Positions 1-14,330 of a stretch of 64,000 nucleotides of DNA are shown here, piece after piece (position 1 is the first letter of the stretch; the number at the start of each line of letters is the position of its first letter). The notes beneath the pieces are model-generated. The model was not told the DNA's origin. It saw only the letters and a list, made by a program, of their open reading frames with translations, and did no database searches. The DNA lies in assembly GCF_910592395.1 (NCBI RefSeq), contig NC_088318.1, positions 4,920,756 through 4,984,755 of the forward strand, in the 5' to 3' direction. The translations under genes were made by a program, and so were the position numbers. This DNA is from Lineus longissimus. Lineage: Eukaryota > Nemertea > Pilidiophora > Heteronemertea > Lineidae.

Positions 1-357
1 AGACGATACGGCCCGTAGTTTTGTTGATACGAATCGTTTCCTGTAAGGCCGTTACAAGCCGTTGTCTGAATATGATGTGAACCTGTTTACTGTTCAATGC
101 TGCTCCCTGTGACGCTGTACCCGCAAATGTTCAATGAAAAAAATGCTGATAATGACTTACACGGCTTGTTCGCATCGTAAACATAGTGATACCCGGGTTA
201 ACTGTCTTTGCGTTTGGCCTAATTTTACAACGATTACTCCCCATGTAACCACGATCTAGGATGGACAGGCTGTGTATTATGAATAGGAAAAGTCATCTAG
301 GGACCGTTGCATAGAATACTTTTTTGGCGAAATATTGCGCAAAGTCTAGTAAGCCTT
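1..357 (-). mobile_element. Terminal part of a THAP/P-like DNA transposon (copy 1, cut by window start)
   Basis: This stretch is the near-exact reverse complement of 59698-60055, differing by scattered substitutions. It ends at 338-357 with the word TTGCGCAAAGTCTAGTAAGCC minus its first base, which matches the terminal inverted repeat of the 59698-62043 element. Copy 1 therefore lies in the opposite orientation to copy 2 and continues leftward out of the window. No coding sequence of the element is visible in this part. Confidence 0.6.
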
Positions 358-584
358 TTTTGCCTCCGTTACCTCCACCCGTACAACGCGTTGCGTTGTC
401 TGCAAAGCTCACATGTAGCAATTTCAATACATTGAGGGTCAAGTCTCCTGTACAGCCTAAAAAATGGAGTCCGAATAACCGCATCTTATTCTGGACGCGC
501 AACAACGACATTACGGAACATCGGAGTCAACGCTGTCTATACCCCATCTCAACTATATCGGAGGTACTCCGTCCGTAGCCTCCC

Positions 585-895
585 CTCATTACACCCCAGA
601 CGAAGTGGACCGGCCTCGTTCCTCACCATAAGGAAACCAAATTAAGATGACGCGATGGGCTGCCCAGGGAGTCTACCCCTATACGGAAAGTGAGTCCAAA
701 ATGTGAGGGTAAAGGTGAATGCGTCCACAAAGGAATGAAAAACTTTTCACCAAACCAATAAATTAATGTCTGCTTTGTTTTTTATCTTGAAATTGGCAAA
801 CTCACTTGCCGATCGAGTTTCCCTTGGGAGCCCATTGCGTCATCCTAATTTGGTCTCCTTATAAACGAGGCCGGTCCACTGCGTCCGGAGTGTAG
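585..895. repeat. Foldback (MITE-like) element with arms of about 85 bp
   Basis: The left arm (about 585-675) and right arm (about 805-893) are imperfect reverse complements, sharing the words GTGGACCGGCCTCGTT and AACGAGGCCGGTCCAC and a motif around ATGACGCRATGGGC. Arm-like relatives occur at 1375-1478, 2393-2480, 9593-9685 and 25280-25450, so this is a dispersed family. The spacer shows no coding potential. Confidence 0.6.
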
Positions 896-3800
896 TTGCC
901 CTCGGCACTGGGGGGGGGGGGGGGGTATATAGCTGTTTTTCCAGGGGTTAGAAATTACCATGATCCAACCACGTCCGTAAAAGAGGCAATGTCACAAGTG
1001 ATGCAAGGTTGTTTGATGGTAGCCCAGACGCTATTTTACTCAAATCTGTGAAAAATATGAAATTAATGATACTATTCATGATTTATGGCTGACAAGGTAT
1101 TAATGGCTGCTGTTGGGCGAGGAGATTGAAGATTTTAACATTGGCGACTCGTACACAATCCATCACAAAGAAGACTTCTGTACGTCACGCGCATTAGCTT
1201 TGAGCCAGGACACGATATGGTTCTGCACTTTGTAACACAAGAGTCTTTCAAAACAATATTTATTTGAAAGACTCTGGTAACACTAAGCTAGCCAGGCAGC
1301 AACATCGTCTGGCAAGTCTTATCAAGTCTTGCATTTAGCACAGACCAAAATGCAAGATATTGTCCTATCATACATGCAGACTCCCGGGGCAGTCCATTGC
1401 GTCATCCTAAATGGATCTCATTGGGTGATGAAGGAGGTCGGTCAACTGCGTAGTGAGTGTACCCTATCCCGGCCTTCTTTGGATGTGACTTTGTCTCCAT
1501 ACACCGATTTGAGGCTGTTGTATTTATAATTAAACACCAGGCCACGGAATCTCTCGTCTTTCAACACAACAGGAAGTATACTAGGTGTTGAAAAATAGTT
1601 TTGATACTTCTAAAGATAATAATTTTCTTTTTAAAAATGATAATTTTTTAGACACGAAGTTTTTATCGAAAACAATGTGGAAGCTATGGGATTTAGGTTT
1701 ATGTAAATGACATTAGTCGTTCCTCCGTCATGGGATATCCCTCGAACTATCTGCTGAACAAAGAAGAAAAATTCTGACCGAGCTGGTTTTCTCAAAATTA
1801 ATGGATTCTAATGATGATAAAAGTAATTTTTTTAAAAAGCTTATTTTCTAAACTTCTAATTTCCAGTTATTGATCTGTTGATGCAAATTACAACAAGCGT
1901 CAAAACATCGCTCTCATCAGCACATTAATAGCATCATTGATGAATAATTCATGAGCACGAGATTAATGACGTATTTCCATGACAACGTGCGAGTTTGTGC
2001 CACTTCCATTGGGGCGTCAGGTCCGCCGCCCGTCACGTTACTGATATCTAGAGAAACTGGAGCCTTGACCGCTATTCAATATTGTCTACATGTACATCTC
2101 CCTCCACACGCGAACGCTTTATGAATTATCATCCAAAGAAAACGGAAGAAATTATGGCTGTTGATCTTCATATCGACCCACGACAGTAGAGGTAAAGAGT
2201 TGCCACACGTGCGCGACACGCTGCGAGAGATTGTTACCCAGTTTCGTTACGCAACTTAATGCAGAGGCTTTGGGACATGTATAATATGAAAAAGTGCCAC
2301 CTCTAGACTCCCGATGCTGTGCGCAAGATTGGTGTGGTCATCAACCGGAAGTAACAACAGAAGAGTACGAGGAGAGCAATACCGGATGGAGAGTACACTC
2401 CGGACGCTGTGGACCGCCCTCGTTCCTCACTCATAGAGGGAGGACGATCAGGATGACGAAATGGACTGCATGGAGAGTAAATCACGCCGAATCCTGGATG
2501 GAGACAGTTGCATGTGCTCGAGATTGATAGGACGATGGCCATAACTTCAAACATGTTAGGTCACGTGACCCGCTTGGACTCAACTGCGCGCGCACTTGCG
2601 GATGAAGGTCGTAAATTTAGGACGGTTGTTTCATAGAAATGATTTAAGACATGTTGTGTTGTTTTCTTTTTCTTTATTGCACTGACATAAAATAGTGATA
2701 TCAATATGTGGACAATCCATCAACAAGAACATCCCCAGATTGTTTCTGCTCTAAAAATGCCATTTGTCAACGGGGCAATGACCGTTAAATATTTTCCGTT
2801 GCAGGGAATTGATCCATTTCAAAAAGAAGTCTTTGACCGAGACTGACTATGAAGCAGAGCATTTTGATTGGTTCATTGCAGATGATCAAGCCGGGGATAC
2901 AAAATTCCGTACGTTTGATTGGACAATACCACCAAAATTACTCCCAATGTTTTCAGAAATCTCTGAATTGGAAATAAGATGTCTAGTATTATGGAAACTT
3001 AGATTTTCAGGTATCATTCATGTTTTAGAGTAATACATGTGCGTTCAGGATTTAGGGGATCACAACCCTGATGTTTTTGCCTAATGCGTTCAGTTTAAGG
3101 CATTACGTTCATGAATTTAGGTATATGCTCATTTTTTAGCGTATTTATACGTTCATGTTTTGGGGTATACGTTCATGCTTTAGAGCTCTAATAGTCTCGG
3201 GGTTGCATCGAACGGCTTAATCGGGGTTAGAAGGAATGACCATTTCTGAATCCTCATCCATCCATGCCACCTATCATTTCGCCTATGAGCTTTCACCAAG
3301 TCAGCTTCCCACCAAACTTTTTTGTTTGTTCATTTTCGTTCCCATCCACTCAAACATCTCGCCGTCAGAAACGAATAGGCAATTCACTTAGGCTGCTTAG
3401 AGAGATTGACGAGGCTACTGTTGAATAGATATTACATACAGCACGGCATGTTTTACAATTGCCTATGCTTGTTTTTATGTCGGACTATCAGATGATTTAC
3501 TGCCCATAAGAAACCTTAAATTATCATTGCTTCTCGATCCAATTGGCTGTTGGGTCACAAACCTACAACCATTGCATATGTAAGATCAACTCCTCGGTCC
3601 CCTAAGGTAGGTTCTAGATGCCTTCAAAGATGGCCTCTTGCCCCCGTCGCTTTTCCATAACGCATCACTCGACAGTTCAAGCAGACAGATTTATTTACTA
3701 AGATTGTTTTGCGAGTGGTCATTGGCCTTGTGGCCACATAGCTCTTCAGCAATGGTCATTCATCTGTTCCCCCGTGAAGGGTTGGTCAGACCCAATTTCT

Positions 3801-6800
3801 TTGCAAGATGAAAAACGAGTGCACCTTCTTTTTTTGCTAACACTTTGCTATATCGTAAATATCAACGAAATGGCGGTCTACATATGAGCGGGGTACTTTT
3901 TTGTTGAAAAAACGAAAATCGTTATCACCAAAAGAAGCAACTATCAGCTTTAAACAAAGTGGGGAAAGTGTTTTTATGACAAGCTACGCTCTTCTTTATG
4001 TGTTTTTTTTTCACAAACAAGTATCAGTATCTTCGCGAGAAAAAAAACACGTCGGACTAAGCAATGAGGAACTGCTGGGACTTTAATGATATGTTTGAAG
4101 GCAATCAACCTTTAGGCAATAAGAATACGAGAAGAGAGCCGCGGTGTGCGGTCGGTCTGTGGATGACACAATAGGCCTACTTGCAGGATTAGCACGCTGG
4201 TGTCCTTAGCCATTTCACTGGCGGGCTATAGGCAAAATGCTTCATGCAGTGACCGATCTAAAACCGCGGCTCACTTCTCGTATTCACTAGGTGTCATACC
4301 ACAATATTGATGGGACGATGAATTCATCAATAAACCTTACATACCAACCTAACAACCATCACAACTGACAAACGCCCATCCGGACTTGATGGATAACTGC
4401 CGCGAGGAAAAAAATCCATACCCGGACCACTCTGTGTTGCTGGTCATGCCCGCGCCATAGAAAATGACATATTGTCTAAAGGTTGGTCCCATCCCTTGCC
4501 ATGTCTTGGAAGGATCCATTTGGCACCGGTTGATGATTTATCCCGTCTTGTGCCGCTATTATCTTGTGCTATAATTCTCCCCTAATACACTGGCCAACCA
4601 ACACAGACCATTACTCGAACAGATCAGAACTTCTTGGAGAAAAAACACTTTCGATGGATGACAGGAATGGACGGGTTTGTGGTTTGTGGGGCCGGGAAGG
4701 CGAGATGATTAGGCTGGACGCAACAGTCAGCGGGAGCAGCAACCGAGATAATTTGTCGATGATAGAGGAGACAGATGCGGACGATTGGCCAATATGTCCG
4801 GGAGTGGCCTACGAACAAATCCATATGTAAGAAAACAATCATCAACAACACCATCTTCGTCAGTATCTCGGATTTATGCTACTTTGATTCGTTTCGGCTC
4901 AAAACAATTCTGTCAACTGCACTTGTGGGTATTTTCGCGCATAATTCGCGGTCTATACATAGGTCTGTATTTGTGTCACAAAATGTGAAAATTCGTCAAG
5001 CAACAATCCCAATATCTGTGCATATGTTCCTGCAGGTGAGAGCAACTCGACTTTATGTCATTCATGGTTTGACCACAAGGGGGCGTCATGCAAAAACATG
5101 TGTAAGTCTGTTATCTCGGAGATGGGTGGTCGGATCAACTCTTCTTTGACTTACTTCACCCCACCTCTTCCCACTTCACACTTAATCATAAAAGAAAACT
5201 AGGCCAATATTCAGAGCTGTGCTGCAAACGTTTCTTTGCTTTCCTCAGCGGCTCTTCATCAACACGACCAAATGATCATCAAATACCCGTTGGCTGCCAT
5301 GTTTCTTTTGACAAAGATGATTGAGAAGGACGGCTGATTTTGATCCTCTCTTGAGCACTGCGGCACCATATCCGATGGGGCGGGTTACTGAGTAGATCAT
5401 CTGAGGATGCGGCGCAACCTTGGATTTCAAAGGTTATTGACATGCCTTGCTATCATTGTTCATTGCCTGAACCTGCAAGAATATTAATACCAGCCTTCAA
5501 AATGTTTTTGGGCACACACTAACAGCAACTCGACAAACTGACGTGGACAATGTAACAACTGCCGAGGTGCCTGAGCGATTCAAATATCAATGATAGCCAC
5601 CGGACGACTCGACCCGCTCTCACCTTTCTCGATTCCACCCCTGGCCGAATCTCATTGCAGTGACTCCGTCTGGTGCCAACTTCGTCCAAATAGCCATCAA
5701 ATGGCGGCGAGTTGTGGCAAATATCCTAATCTCTTCCACCATTCCGTCCATCATTAACTCAACGCAGTCTACAATCACCGCTAGTTCATCTTCTTTCGCA
5801 ACCCGTAGGCGTACATGTCCGCACGCGTATTCTTGATATCAGTATTCATAAAGTAGATAGGACAACACTTCACAACCAAACATGACACCTACTGGACACT
5901 GAGACAAAGTGACGGCCAACGATAGCCACCGGATAACTCAGCTTGTGACCAATATCCCGCGCGATCTCCTTCCCCATTTCCCATTCCGTCCATCCTCAAC
6001 TCATCGCGGTAACAATATCTTCAATCACTCCAAATGAATAATGCAACAAAGGGATAACTTACGTCTTGAGCTGCTGCCAGTTCTAGCCACTCTGGCTCCC
6101 AAATGAGCTCAGAAAAGACATCATACATCAAACAACAATATAAATATTCTATACCTCTTTGAAGTCTAGCAATGGTATTTTGTCAACAGCTTTTAAGTTT
6201 GACGCCTTGTCAGCTGGGCTTTTTGGAAGAATTTGAAAAGCCTTTCATTCGGTTAGAGTTGGCTCACGCGTGTGTTATTGGCTGTGACAGCAGTGTCAGT
6301 ATCACTAGGGAGGCAAAGATTTGACTTGATTGTTCAATGAAGACAGGTTACTTCAGAAGATACCGAGGTTGACTCGGAGTCGACATCACTTAGATAGCAA
6401 ACTTTGGAAGGGCGGGGATTAATGACAAAGCGTAACAAGAAGTCGTGCTGGGACTGTGGAAGGAACCGAGCAGCTTTTCGCTCCGATTCGATTCGAGTGA
6501 GACATTTTCTGAGAACCATAAACTAGCTTACTATTGAAGATATTTGCTTTCCTTCATGATGATATGTATACATTGTCTAAAAGTGCATTTTCTCCATCCG
6601 GATGCGGCGTAGTCCCTTTGGAGCACAAAACCGTGGGCCCTGATAGATGACGTCACATTTCTTGCAGCCAATAAGATACCGGTAAATTCGATTTCTCTTA
6701 TTTGCTATGGATTACGACTGGGGGCTGTCATCTATTCGCTAGATAAACGTCAGAATTCATGTTTTTGTGGTAACTTTTAATCCAATGCAGTGTATCACGT

Positions 6801-9590
6801 GTGAAAAGTTAATGCGGGAAATCGAATCTGAAAGGGAGTGTGGTGGTTGTCGTGACAACTTAAATTCACATCTTGTACGAGGCGACCGTGAGATGGGATG
6901 ATTGATTGAGTTATCCATGATATTGCCCCATCGCGCAAGTTTAGGCACGATTCTCTTAGCGTAGAGTGACCAGGGTCACCCGACACAAGGTGGATATTTA
7001 GGGTTATTGCTACAATAAATCCAAGGCTTAGGTAGCTTTTGCGACAACAGAAGATTATCAAAACCTTGTCAGTCTATAACTTTAACTTACGACCGTAGAT
7101 CATCAGTATGTCAGGTAACTTGTTATAAATCAGATCGGGAATTCACCAAACTGCCACATCGGACGGTTTGACTTCGTGAGTCGGGACATTATCGCGGTAA
7201 TTTAGGAGCCACCTCACCCAAGCTAAGCCACCATAACAATATTTCAAGCGCAGAGTAATACTGACAAGATTTATTTTGACGTGCTATGATAAACTGCCAC
7301 GAAAATGAAACCCGTAAGGATGAATATATGAAAACTATGAACCCCTGTCAGAGTTGGTGGTAATTAATTTCCAAGCTATGTGTCACCTGCATGACAACTC
7401 CAGCCCAGGAATCAATCAAAGAGGCTATTTGCATTCGGTTTGACGCGATCTGATTCGCAAGTTACCCACTTCCATGTCACAGTGAATTACCTCGAAGCGT
7501 GCTAAGTTCAGCGCTGTCCAGTGAGGATCTGATGAGGGGCTTCTGCGGCCATTTTTATCAATTAGCCCCCTCATTCGTATGCGCAAGGCTGCCGTACGAT
7601 TTGCCGGCAGGGCTTGGCCGCTGTCAGTCAGTGTTAATCCGTGCCCATATCGGTCGTTGATGATGCTGATGATGGTCAAAGATATGTCCCGAACTTACAG
7701 AAGGCCGCGAATTAGCATTGGAACTTAAGGTAGAATGCTCTGGCCGTTTGGACGGTGCGGATGGAATATATAGCTTTTATAACAGCGGACGGACTGTACA
7801 GTTTGGATTTGAGTAAGTTAGTATTCTCTGAGATGGCGCGCTACGGACTTAATCGACTCCTGGGCAAGGATGTGACCCTGATGGTCGACGACGGACACTG
7901 GTTTTTCATGACGGACGTCGATGATGATTGGCAGTAGCTGATGTGAATGGTGAAATCTGTTTCTGAATATGTCAAATCATCATTGACCCTGCCCTGACGT
8001 ATCGTTATGCGCATCAACCAAAAAAGGCGTTTAAAAACATACCAAACCATACGCACAACATACACGAAGCAACCACCATCATGATAATTATGCACATTAT
8101 TTTGATGTTATTGACTTCTGACATTTTAAATGAAAACACTTTTAACCCGTTGCAAACATGAAATATGCTCTGTGGCAGAGTTCCTAAAGGTGTCAACAGG
8201 CCATTCGATCAGGGGCAGCATCCATTCCGCATTTTCAGACGGTTTCTAATTCATCACCCTTTCATCCTTCTTATCCTTAATTTCGCTGTTTTTGCGTACA
8301 GATCTTCTCACGATAATTGTCTTAATACAATTAAATTAAATTAATTGACCAGATCGACTGTAAATCTTATTAATCTGTTTAGATGGTGCGAGATGACCTG
8401 TCTGACAGCACAATGTGAAAAGCATTATTTCCTCTCAGCTCTCGCAATCAACTGGTATAGTCCGCAGCCACTGACGACAGGAAAGAGAAGTCCTTGATTT
8501 AATTGACCTGTCAATCAAATCTATTAGGACGTGTTGGTCGGTGTCATCATGGTCTGCGTCGAGGCTGCGGCCTGTGGCTTCAGGAAGAAGATGGTAGAGA
8601 TTAGGGCAGTTTACACGGGACGAAACCGATCTGGATCGATCCGGATTGGTTAAGATTGGTATGCCGAGTAAACGCGCACGAATGTGATCTGGTCTCGTCT
8701 GGTCTGCGGTTCGATGTACTTATACGTCATTACGAGACCGGCAGCACGTACCTCGCAGTAAGATAATTCTGAATCAGTTTTGGCGTTAGTTTATATCATA
8801 GTTAGATATTTCTGCACTGCTAGCGCTTGTGTTCGTGTGGCATCCGTCAGATAATCATCGCGTTGACGTACACATGCGTGGATCCCTCTGCTAAAACGCG
8901 CGTAAACCAACGTACTTGCGGGTCTAGTAATGCTAACCTCTCCGACTCACCACGGCGCTATAAACTGAGGACGAAGATGACATCTTCTCTGGTATTCTGA
9001 TGAGTAGGGGTCTATAAGCATGATGAAGGAGTCGTCACATCGGCACTCCAATTCGCATCGACCATGTCCAAAAAACGAGCAGGCGATAACTCGTTTTACC
9101 TATTTTCCAACAGAAACTACTGAAAACACAAAACGTTATCAATAACGCTGATTTATGATACAATACGATGCAGCTTTCACAAATGCTGATCTGTTCTTCC
9201 TTAAAATTCGAAGCTACGATTTAATAAAACAACATTAACACTAACGTCGATTTGCAAAACCTCTTTTACCGTTCGTGTATTGGCGCGGCGAGTCAATGGA
9301 TTAATCCCTGAACGATTCGTTTATTAGATTCTGGATGCCGTCATCCGATATAATTATTGTGAGTGGGACGCCTGTCAATATGTCAGCACCAATCAATCAA
9401 GCTGCTCGAACTATTGTAACGGAGTATGTCAAATAATGTACATGTAAGAGGAGCCGAAAAATGAACACTGTTCGTCTCTCCCTGGACGTACAAGACTCGG
9501 TCTTCTGGCATCAATAATTTACTTATCAGGGCAGTTGATGCCCAAGAAAAGTCAAAGAGGGGAACAGACAATGCCATTTTCGTCGACCAC
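896..9590. other. Intergenic region without recognised genes
   Basis: No reading frame here shows recognisable protein motifs or a credible exon with flanking splice sites. It contains a G homopolymer at about 910-923, two partial relatives of the 585-895 foldback element (1375-1478 and 2393-2480) and a degenerate run of GTTCATG-type repeats at about 3040-3190. Short frames at 7425-7679 (minus) and 7755-7937 (plus) are open but resemble nothing I know. The rest is AT-rich sequence of no evident function. Confidence 0.5.
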
Positions 9591-9592
9591 TC

Positions 9593-9685
9593 CCCCTATA
9601 CATGTACAGTCCGGGCGAGGTCAGATGAAGCGGGCCCGTCTTGTTGATCATGAGGATGATGAAATGGACTGCATAGGACTCTACC
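9593..9685. repeat. Partial relative of the foldback family
   Basis: Shares ATGAAATGGACTGCATAGGA and the preceding CCGGGC-containing block with the copies at 2393-2480 and, inverted, at 25280-25450. Only one arm is recognisable. Confidence 0.4.
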
Positions 9686-9944
9686 TCCCCCAGAAAAACC
9701 GTGTTTTTAGCTTCAACATAGCTTTGACATGTTCCCTATCCAGGTTGTCAATCCAAATTGCGTTCAATGATTTAAGAATGAACTGTCGTGACCGCTCTGT
9801 CGTAACAAATAACTTGAAGAGATTGTGACACGAGTGTACGGTGCTATTTGAAAGCTGACCAGATCGCATCATGTCTTTCTGCAGTCACCTAATTTGCATG
9901 CTGGCAACAAAGCTATGTAATACAGTGTATTATAATATCCTGCT

Positions 9945-10260
9945 CTACGCACGGCCTTATTTACATGCCGATGCTTATTCTGGTCTAATACGTACGGTTT
10001 TATTCGCATCATGCCGACGCTTATACTGGTTTACTACGTACGGCCTTATTTACATGCTGACGCTTATTCAGGTCTAATATATATGTACGGCCTGATTTGC
10101 ATGCTGACCACAACGCTTAGCATGCTCGATGTTCGGCCTCATGATGCTGCCTGATTTGCATGCTGACCTCGGAGCTAATTATCAACATGCTCTTTATCAC
10201 TTTATTTACATGCTGACCGCAAAGCTTTTCATGCTTTATGCAGCCTAATTTGCATGCTGA
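9945..10260. repeat. Degenerate short tandem repeat
   Basis: About five to six imperfect units of 55-60 bp are built around TTTRCATGCTGACC and GCTTATTCTGGTCTAATACG. The last unit abuts the truncated 5' end of the LINE that follows, so the LINE may have inserted at the array edge. Confidence 0.55.
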
Positions 10261-10329
10261 TCTCACACGCGACCAAACGTGTGACTACTGAGGAGCACAT
10301 ATTCCAGGTTAGAAAAAAAGATGACTTGA

Positions 10330-11580
10330 GAAGAAGAAAAAACACAGTAGTGTATATCATTACGTCGTATCTTACAAATAGGAAGCAGAGAGTTGTGATT
10401 AATGGCTCGGAGTCATCACTTTTAGATGTACTGTCTGGTGTGCCGCAAGGGTCAATTTTAGGCCCTCTTTTATTCTTATTGTACGTAAATGATATTGCTG
10501 AGGTCGTTAGTGACGGTACTGCCATGGATCTTTTTGCTGATGATTCCAAAATGTGTAGGGAGATAGAGTCTGTAACCGACTGTCTGCTACTTCAGACCGA
10601 CCTTGATAAATTGTACGCTTGGAGTAAACGGTGGGGCATGACATTTAGCCCAAGCAAATGCATGGTCATGAGTGTTACTAGGAAGTTAAATCCGACACAC
10701 TTCTTTTACAATATCAATGGTTTTGCATTGTCTCGGGTTGATAAATTCAAGGATCTTGGTATTGTCTTTTCTTCGGACCTGTCATGGTCATCTCATGTCA
10801 ATAGTATTGCAAGCAGTGCAAGTAGAATGTGGGGTATGATCAGGCGTGTATGCGGGCGTACTGCAGACGTTAATTTGAATATCATGTTGTATAAATCACT
10901 TGTGCGTAGTCGCCTTGAATATGGTACGGTGGTATTCGACACACATGTGCGACGTGATCTTGAAACTTTAGAGCGTGTCCAGCGGAGGGTGACTCGTCAC
11001 ATTTTAGGCCCTGATATGCCATATGTGGAGCGTCTGCGAGCGTTGTCTCTGCTGCCCCTGTCGTACCGTCGGGAAATCAAGGATCTAGTTTTTATGCACG
11101 ATTCTTATTATAATGTCCTGGATTTTAATGCACGTTTTTATATAACCCCGGCTGTAAGGGGCGACGGTTTACGACTGGCGCAGCCGAGATTCCACTCGGA
11201 GACGTTCGGTGCCTCATACTGGGTGAGGACACCGAAGCTGTGGAACAGCCTCCCGGTCCAATTACATAATTTGAAAAAAATGCATTTTAAATCGTCCCTT
11301 AATGTTTATTATTTTGACAGGTTGGATCGTTTGGATGTCGACGACATGTGCACTTTCGTCACTTTCTGCCGTTGTGCAAACTGTCGGCCCACTTAGTGCG
11401 CATGTCGCCGGCACCCCGACGACACAACCCATATTATCTGGTGCCATATAATAGGTCTCGACCTACATGGTTACCAGTGTAAGGCATGTACGTTTTATTT
11501 TGTTCATAATCCAATGTCTTGTCATGTTATATCAAATATTGTACATGTATTTTACACGAATAAATTAAATTAAATTAAAA
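10330..11580 (+). mobile_element. 5'-truncated non-LTR retrotransposon (LINE) with reverse transcriptase 3' half
   Basis: The reading frame, open from 10254 to its stop at 11396, encodes the C-terminal half of a LINE reverse transcriptase. Visible motifs are SGVPQGSILGPLLFLLY (about residue 65) and the catalytic F-A-D-D in LFADDSKM, followed by thumb and post-thumb sequence (GMTFSPSKC, KDLGIVFSSD, SRLEYG, LERVQRRVTRHI, TPKLWNSLP) typical of the Jockey/CR1 groups. The frame ends in a small Cys-rich tail (CRCANC). The endonuclease domain and N-terminal RT motifs are missing, as expected for incomplete reverse transcription. The 3' end is a (TAAAT)n-like tail at about 11558-11580. The RT frame has no internal stops, so the insertion looks young. 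The exact clade is not assigned. Confidence 0.85.
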
Positions 11581-13320
11581 AATCATTGTGACGGATGCTG
11601 TGAATTAGATTTTATTGAATTACCCAACAGATGTGGGCCTGTAACAATGATATCGACCTCCGTCAACAGTTTCAGTCAGTCGCCCCAGGCAATCCTTCGA
11701 GCCATGTCAATCACTGCCGCTGTCTAGGCGTCAAGGACAGCTGGCGTCTGTGACTGAGCCAGTGGTTGATTTCTTTGGTGGTTAGAGAGAGGGCTGTCTC
11801 TGCTGACGTGAATTTAAACCCTTGTTTGAGGTGAGTAACTCGTAACAGAATGATACCAAGGCTTCTGTGTCCCGAAACCTTCATCAAAACGTCATCTTCG
11901 GTAGCCTCCTCGGGCAATCCTTGGGGCCAAGAGTGTCAATCATTACCACGTTTAGGCGCCAAAGACATCTGGGATCGCGACCCTAATAAAAACTCAGGCT
12001 GGCCCTTCGCTGGTTGGAGAAAATCATGCCTTGCGACAGTTCCATTAATGATTAGTAGTATCATAAAGGAATAAACAACAGTAACAATTTCATAATCACA
12101 TTGAACAAGACAGAAAGGGAAGCCTATAGAACACTTTATTTGTTAACATTGTTGACCCTCTTTTTTATATTTTTATCGGTCCTCTTCATTCAAAAAGCAA
12201 CACGGACTTCGTGTCGTATCCAAGATGGCCGCCCAAACTAAAATGGCTGCCGAAGATTTTCTACAAAACAAGTTTTGTTGGGTTTTAGTGATAAAGAAAA
12301 AAATGCAACTCGTCACACAGTGATAAATGGTGCACCAATTCCACTGACGAATCGCACATAACACTTTGAATGAAATATTTAAACCAGTTATGTATATTAC
12401 GGTGATAAAATGAAAATTGATTATACATGTATATGGTACATGTACACATATAAGTCATCATGATATTGCAAATCATAAAAATTTAAATAAGCCTTCTTCG
12501 TCTCGGTATGATTAATAGATCATCATTCTTCATCATAACTGGCGTGCAAAGTGTCGTATTGGGCAACCAAAAGTTTGATCTGTTTTGCTGAAAACCCATA
12601 TGGACTGCGCCCCTCCCCCACACACACACCAACACCACCACCACCACCACCACTCACTCCCAAAATTAAATAGTAAAAATAACTATTTGATAGTAATTTT
12701 TCACTACTCCATTAGTTCTTATTGCACCGACTGTGAAATGAGTTGTTCGAACTATCAAAACACATGTAGTAACTCTTAACCATTTTGTAGTTTTTTACTA
12801 CTATTTTTAGTTGGAACAACTAATATGGTAAGTTTTTACTAATTTCACAGTTAGTGCAATAGCAGCTACCAAATAAGTTGTTTTTACTAATAGATTTCAA
12901 GAGTGCAATCGGAGGCCTTAAAACGTTTTTCAACAAGTACTTTTTACACCCTATAATCTTTGTATAATCTTGTACTGCGTTGATTGATATTGAAGAGATC
13001 CAAGGCTTATTCATCGAATCTTCTTCAGAATCTCATCACCTCTCGCGAAATCTCCCGTGACAACTGTGGAATGACGACCTTGTGAAACTCATACTAACAT
13101 GTCATCAGGAATTATGACATGATTACGTATGATGGAGGTAGTTCGTAATTGGGTATTTTCTGTGTCATTTCTGAAAAATATTAATGCATCATTCAGTGAA
13201 ATATCAATTAAGATTGCAAGAGTATCTGTGTTGGGCTTTTGAAGATTGATGTGAAATCGTTCATGGTAAAGTTTGACTACCGCAGATTTGTTACTACGGT
13301 AATATTACTTGAGCTTTTCT
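11581..13320. other. AT-rich intergenic region
   Basis: No gene recognised. It contains a CA/CAC simple repeat at about 12613-12650. Short open frames lack recognisable motifs. Confidence 0.5.
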
Positions 13321-13324
13321 GTCC

Positions 13325-14330
13325 CAATGGTGCAATCATATGAGCATATTCCTTCCCATTTAGTGCTTACTTTATGAACCTATTCCTTCCCATCAATGTT
13401 GCATTCTTTTATCTTGCATCAACTTATTCCTTCCCATCAATGGTGCTTTTTTTTTACATGAACTTATTCCTTCCCATCTTACATCAACCCATTCCTTCCC
13501 ATCAATGGTGCATTCCTTTTTTTCTTACATGAACTTAATCCTTCCCATCAATGGTGCATTTTTTTTTACATGAACTTATTCCTTCCCAACTTACATCAAT
13601 CCATTCCTTCCAATCAATGGTGCATTCCTTTTTTTCTCACGTGGACTTATTCCTTCCCATCAATGGTGCATCCTTATTTTCTTACATGGACTTATTCCTT
13701 TCCACTGAAAATTTCATGGTTGAGACTTACAGACTTACATTACAATGAACTAATTCCTTCCCATCAATGGTGCATTATTTTTTCTTAAATGAACCTATTC
13801 CTTCCCATCAATGGTGCATTCTTTTTTCTTACATGAACTTATGCCTTTCTATCAAATAGTGCGAACTTCTTTCATACATGAACTTATTCCTCCCAATGCC
13901 ATCAATGGTGCATTCTTTTTTCTAACATGAACTTATTCCTTTCTATCAAAGAGTGCATTCTTTTTTCTTACATAAACTTATTCCGTTCTATCAAAGAGTG
14001 CATTCTTTCTTCTTACATGAACTTATTCCTTTCTATCAAAGAGCGCATTCTTTCTTCTAACATGAATTATTCCTTTCTATATATCAAAGAGTGCAATCTT
14101 CTTTCTTACATGAACTTATTCTTCCCCATGCCATCAATGGTGCATTCTTTTTTCTTACATGAACCTATTCCTTTCTGTCAAATAGTGCAATCTTCTTTCT
14201 TACATGAACTTATTTCTCCCCATGCCATCAATGGTGCATTCTTTTTTCGTAAATATACTTATTCCTCCCCACAAATGGTGCATTCTTTTTTCTTACTCGA
14301 ACTCATTCTTTCCCATCAATATTCCATTAA
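13325..14330. repeat. Degenerate minisatellite, unit about 43-44 bp
   Basis: Roughly 20 diverged units contain CCCATCAATGGTGCATTC, a T-rich run and CTTACATGAACTTATTC. Length and spacing vary, so frames of 65-140 codons across it (for example 13927-14349) are by-products of the repeat. Confidence 0.8.
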
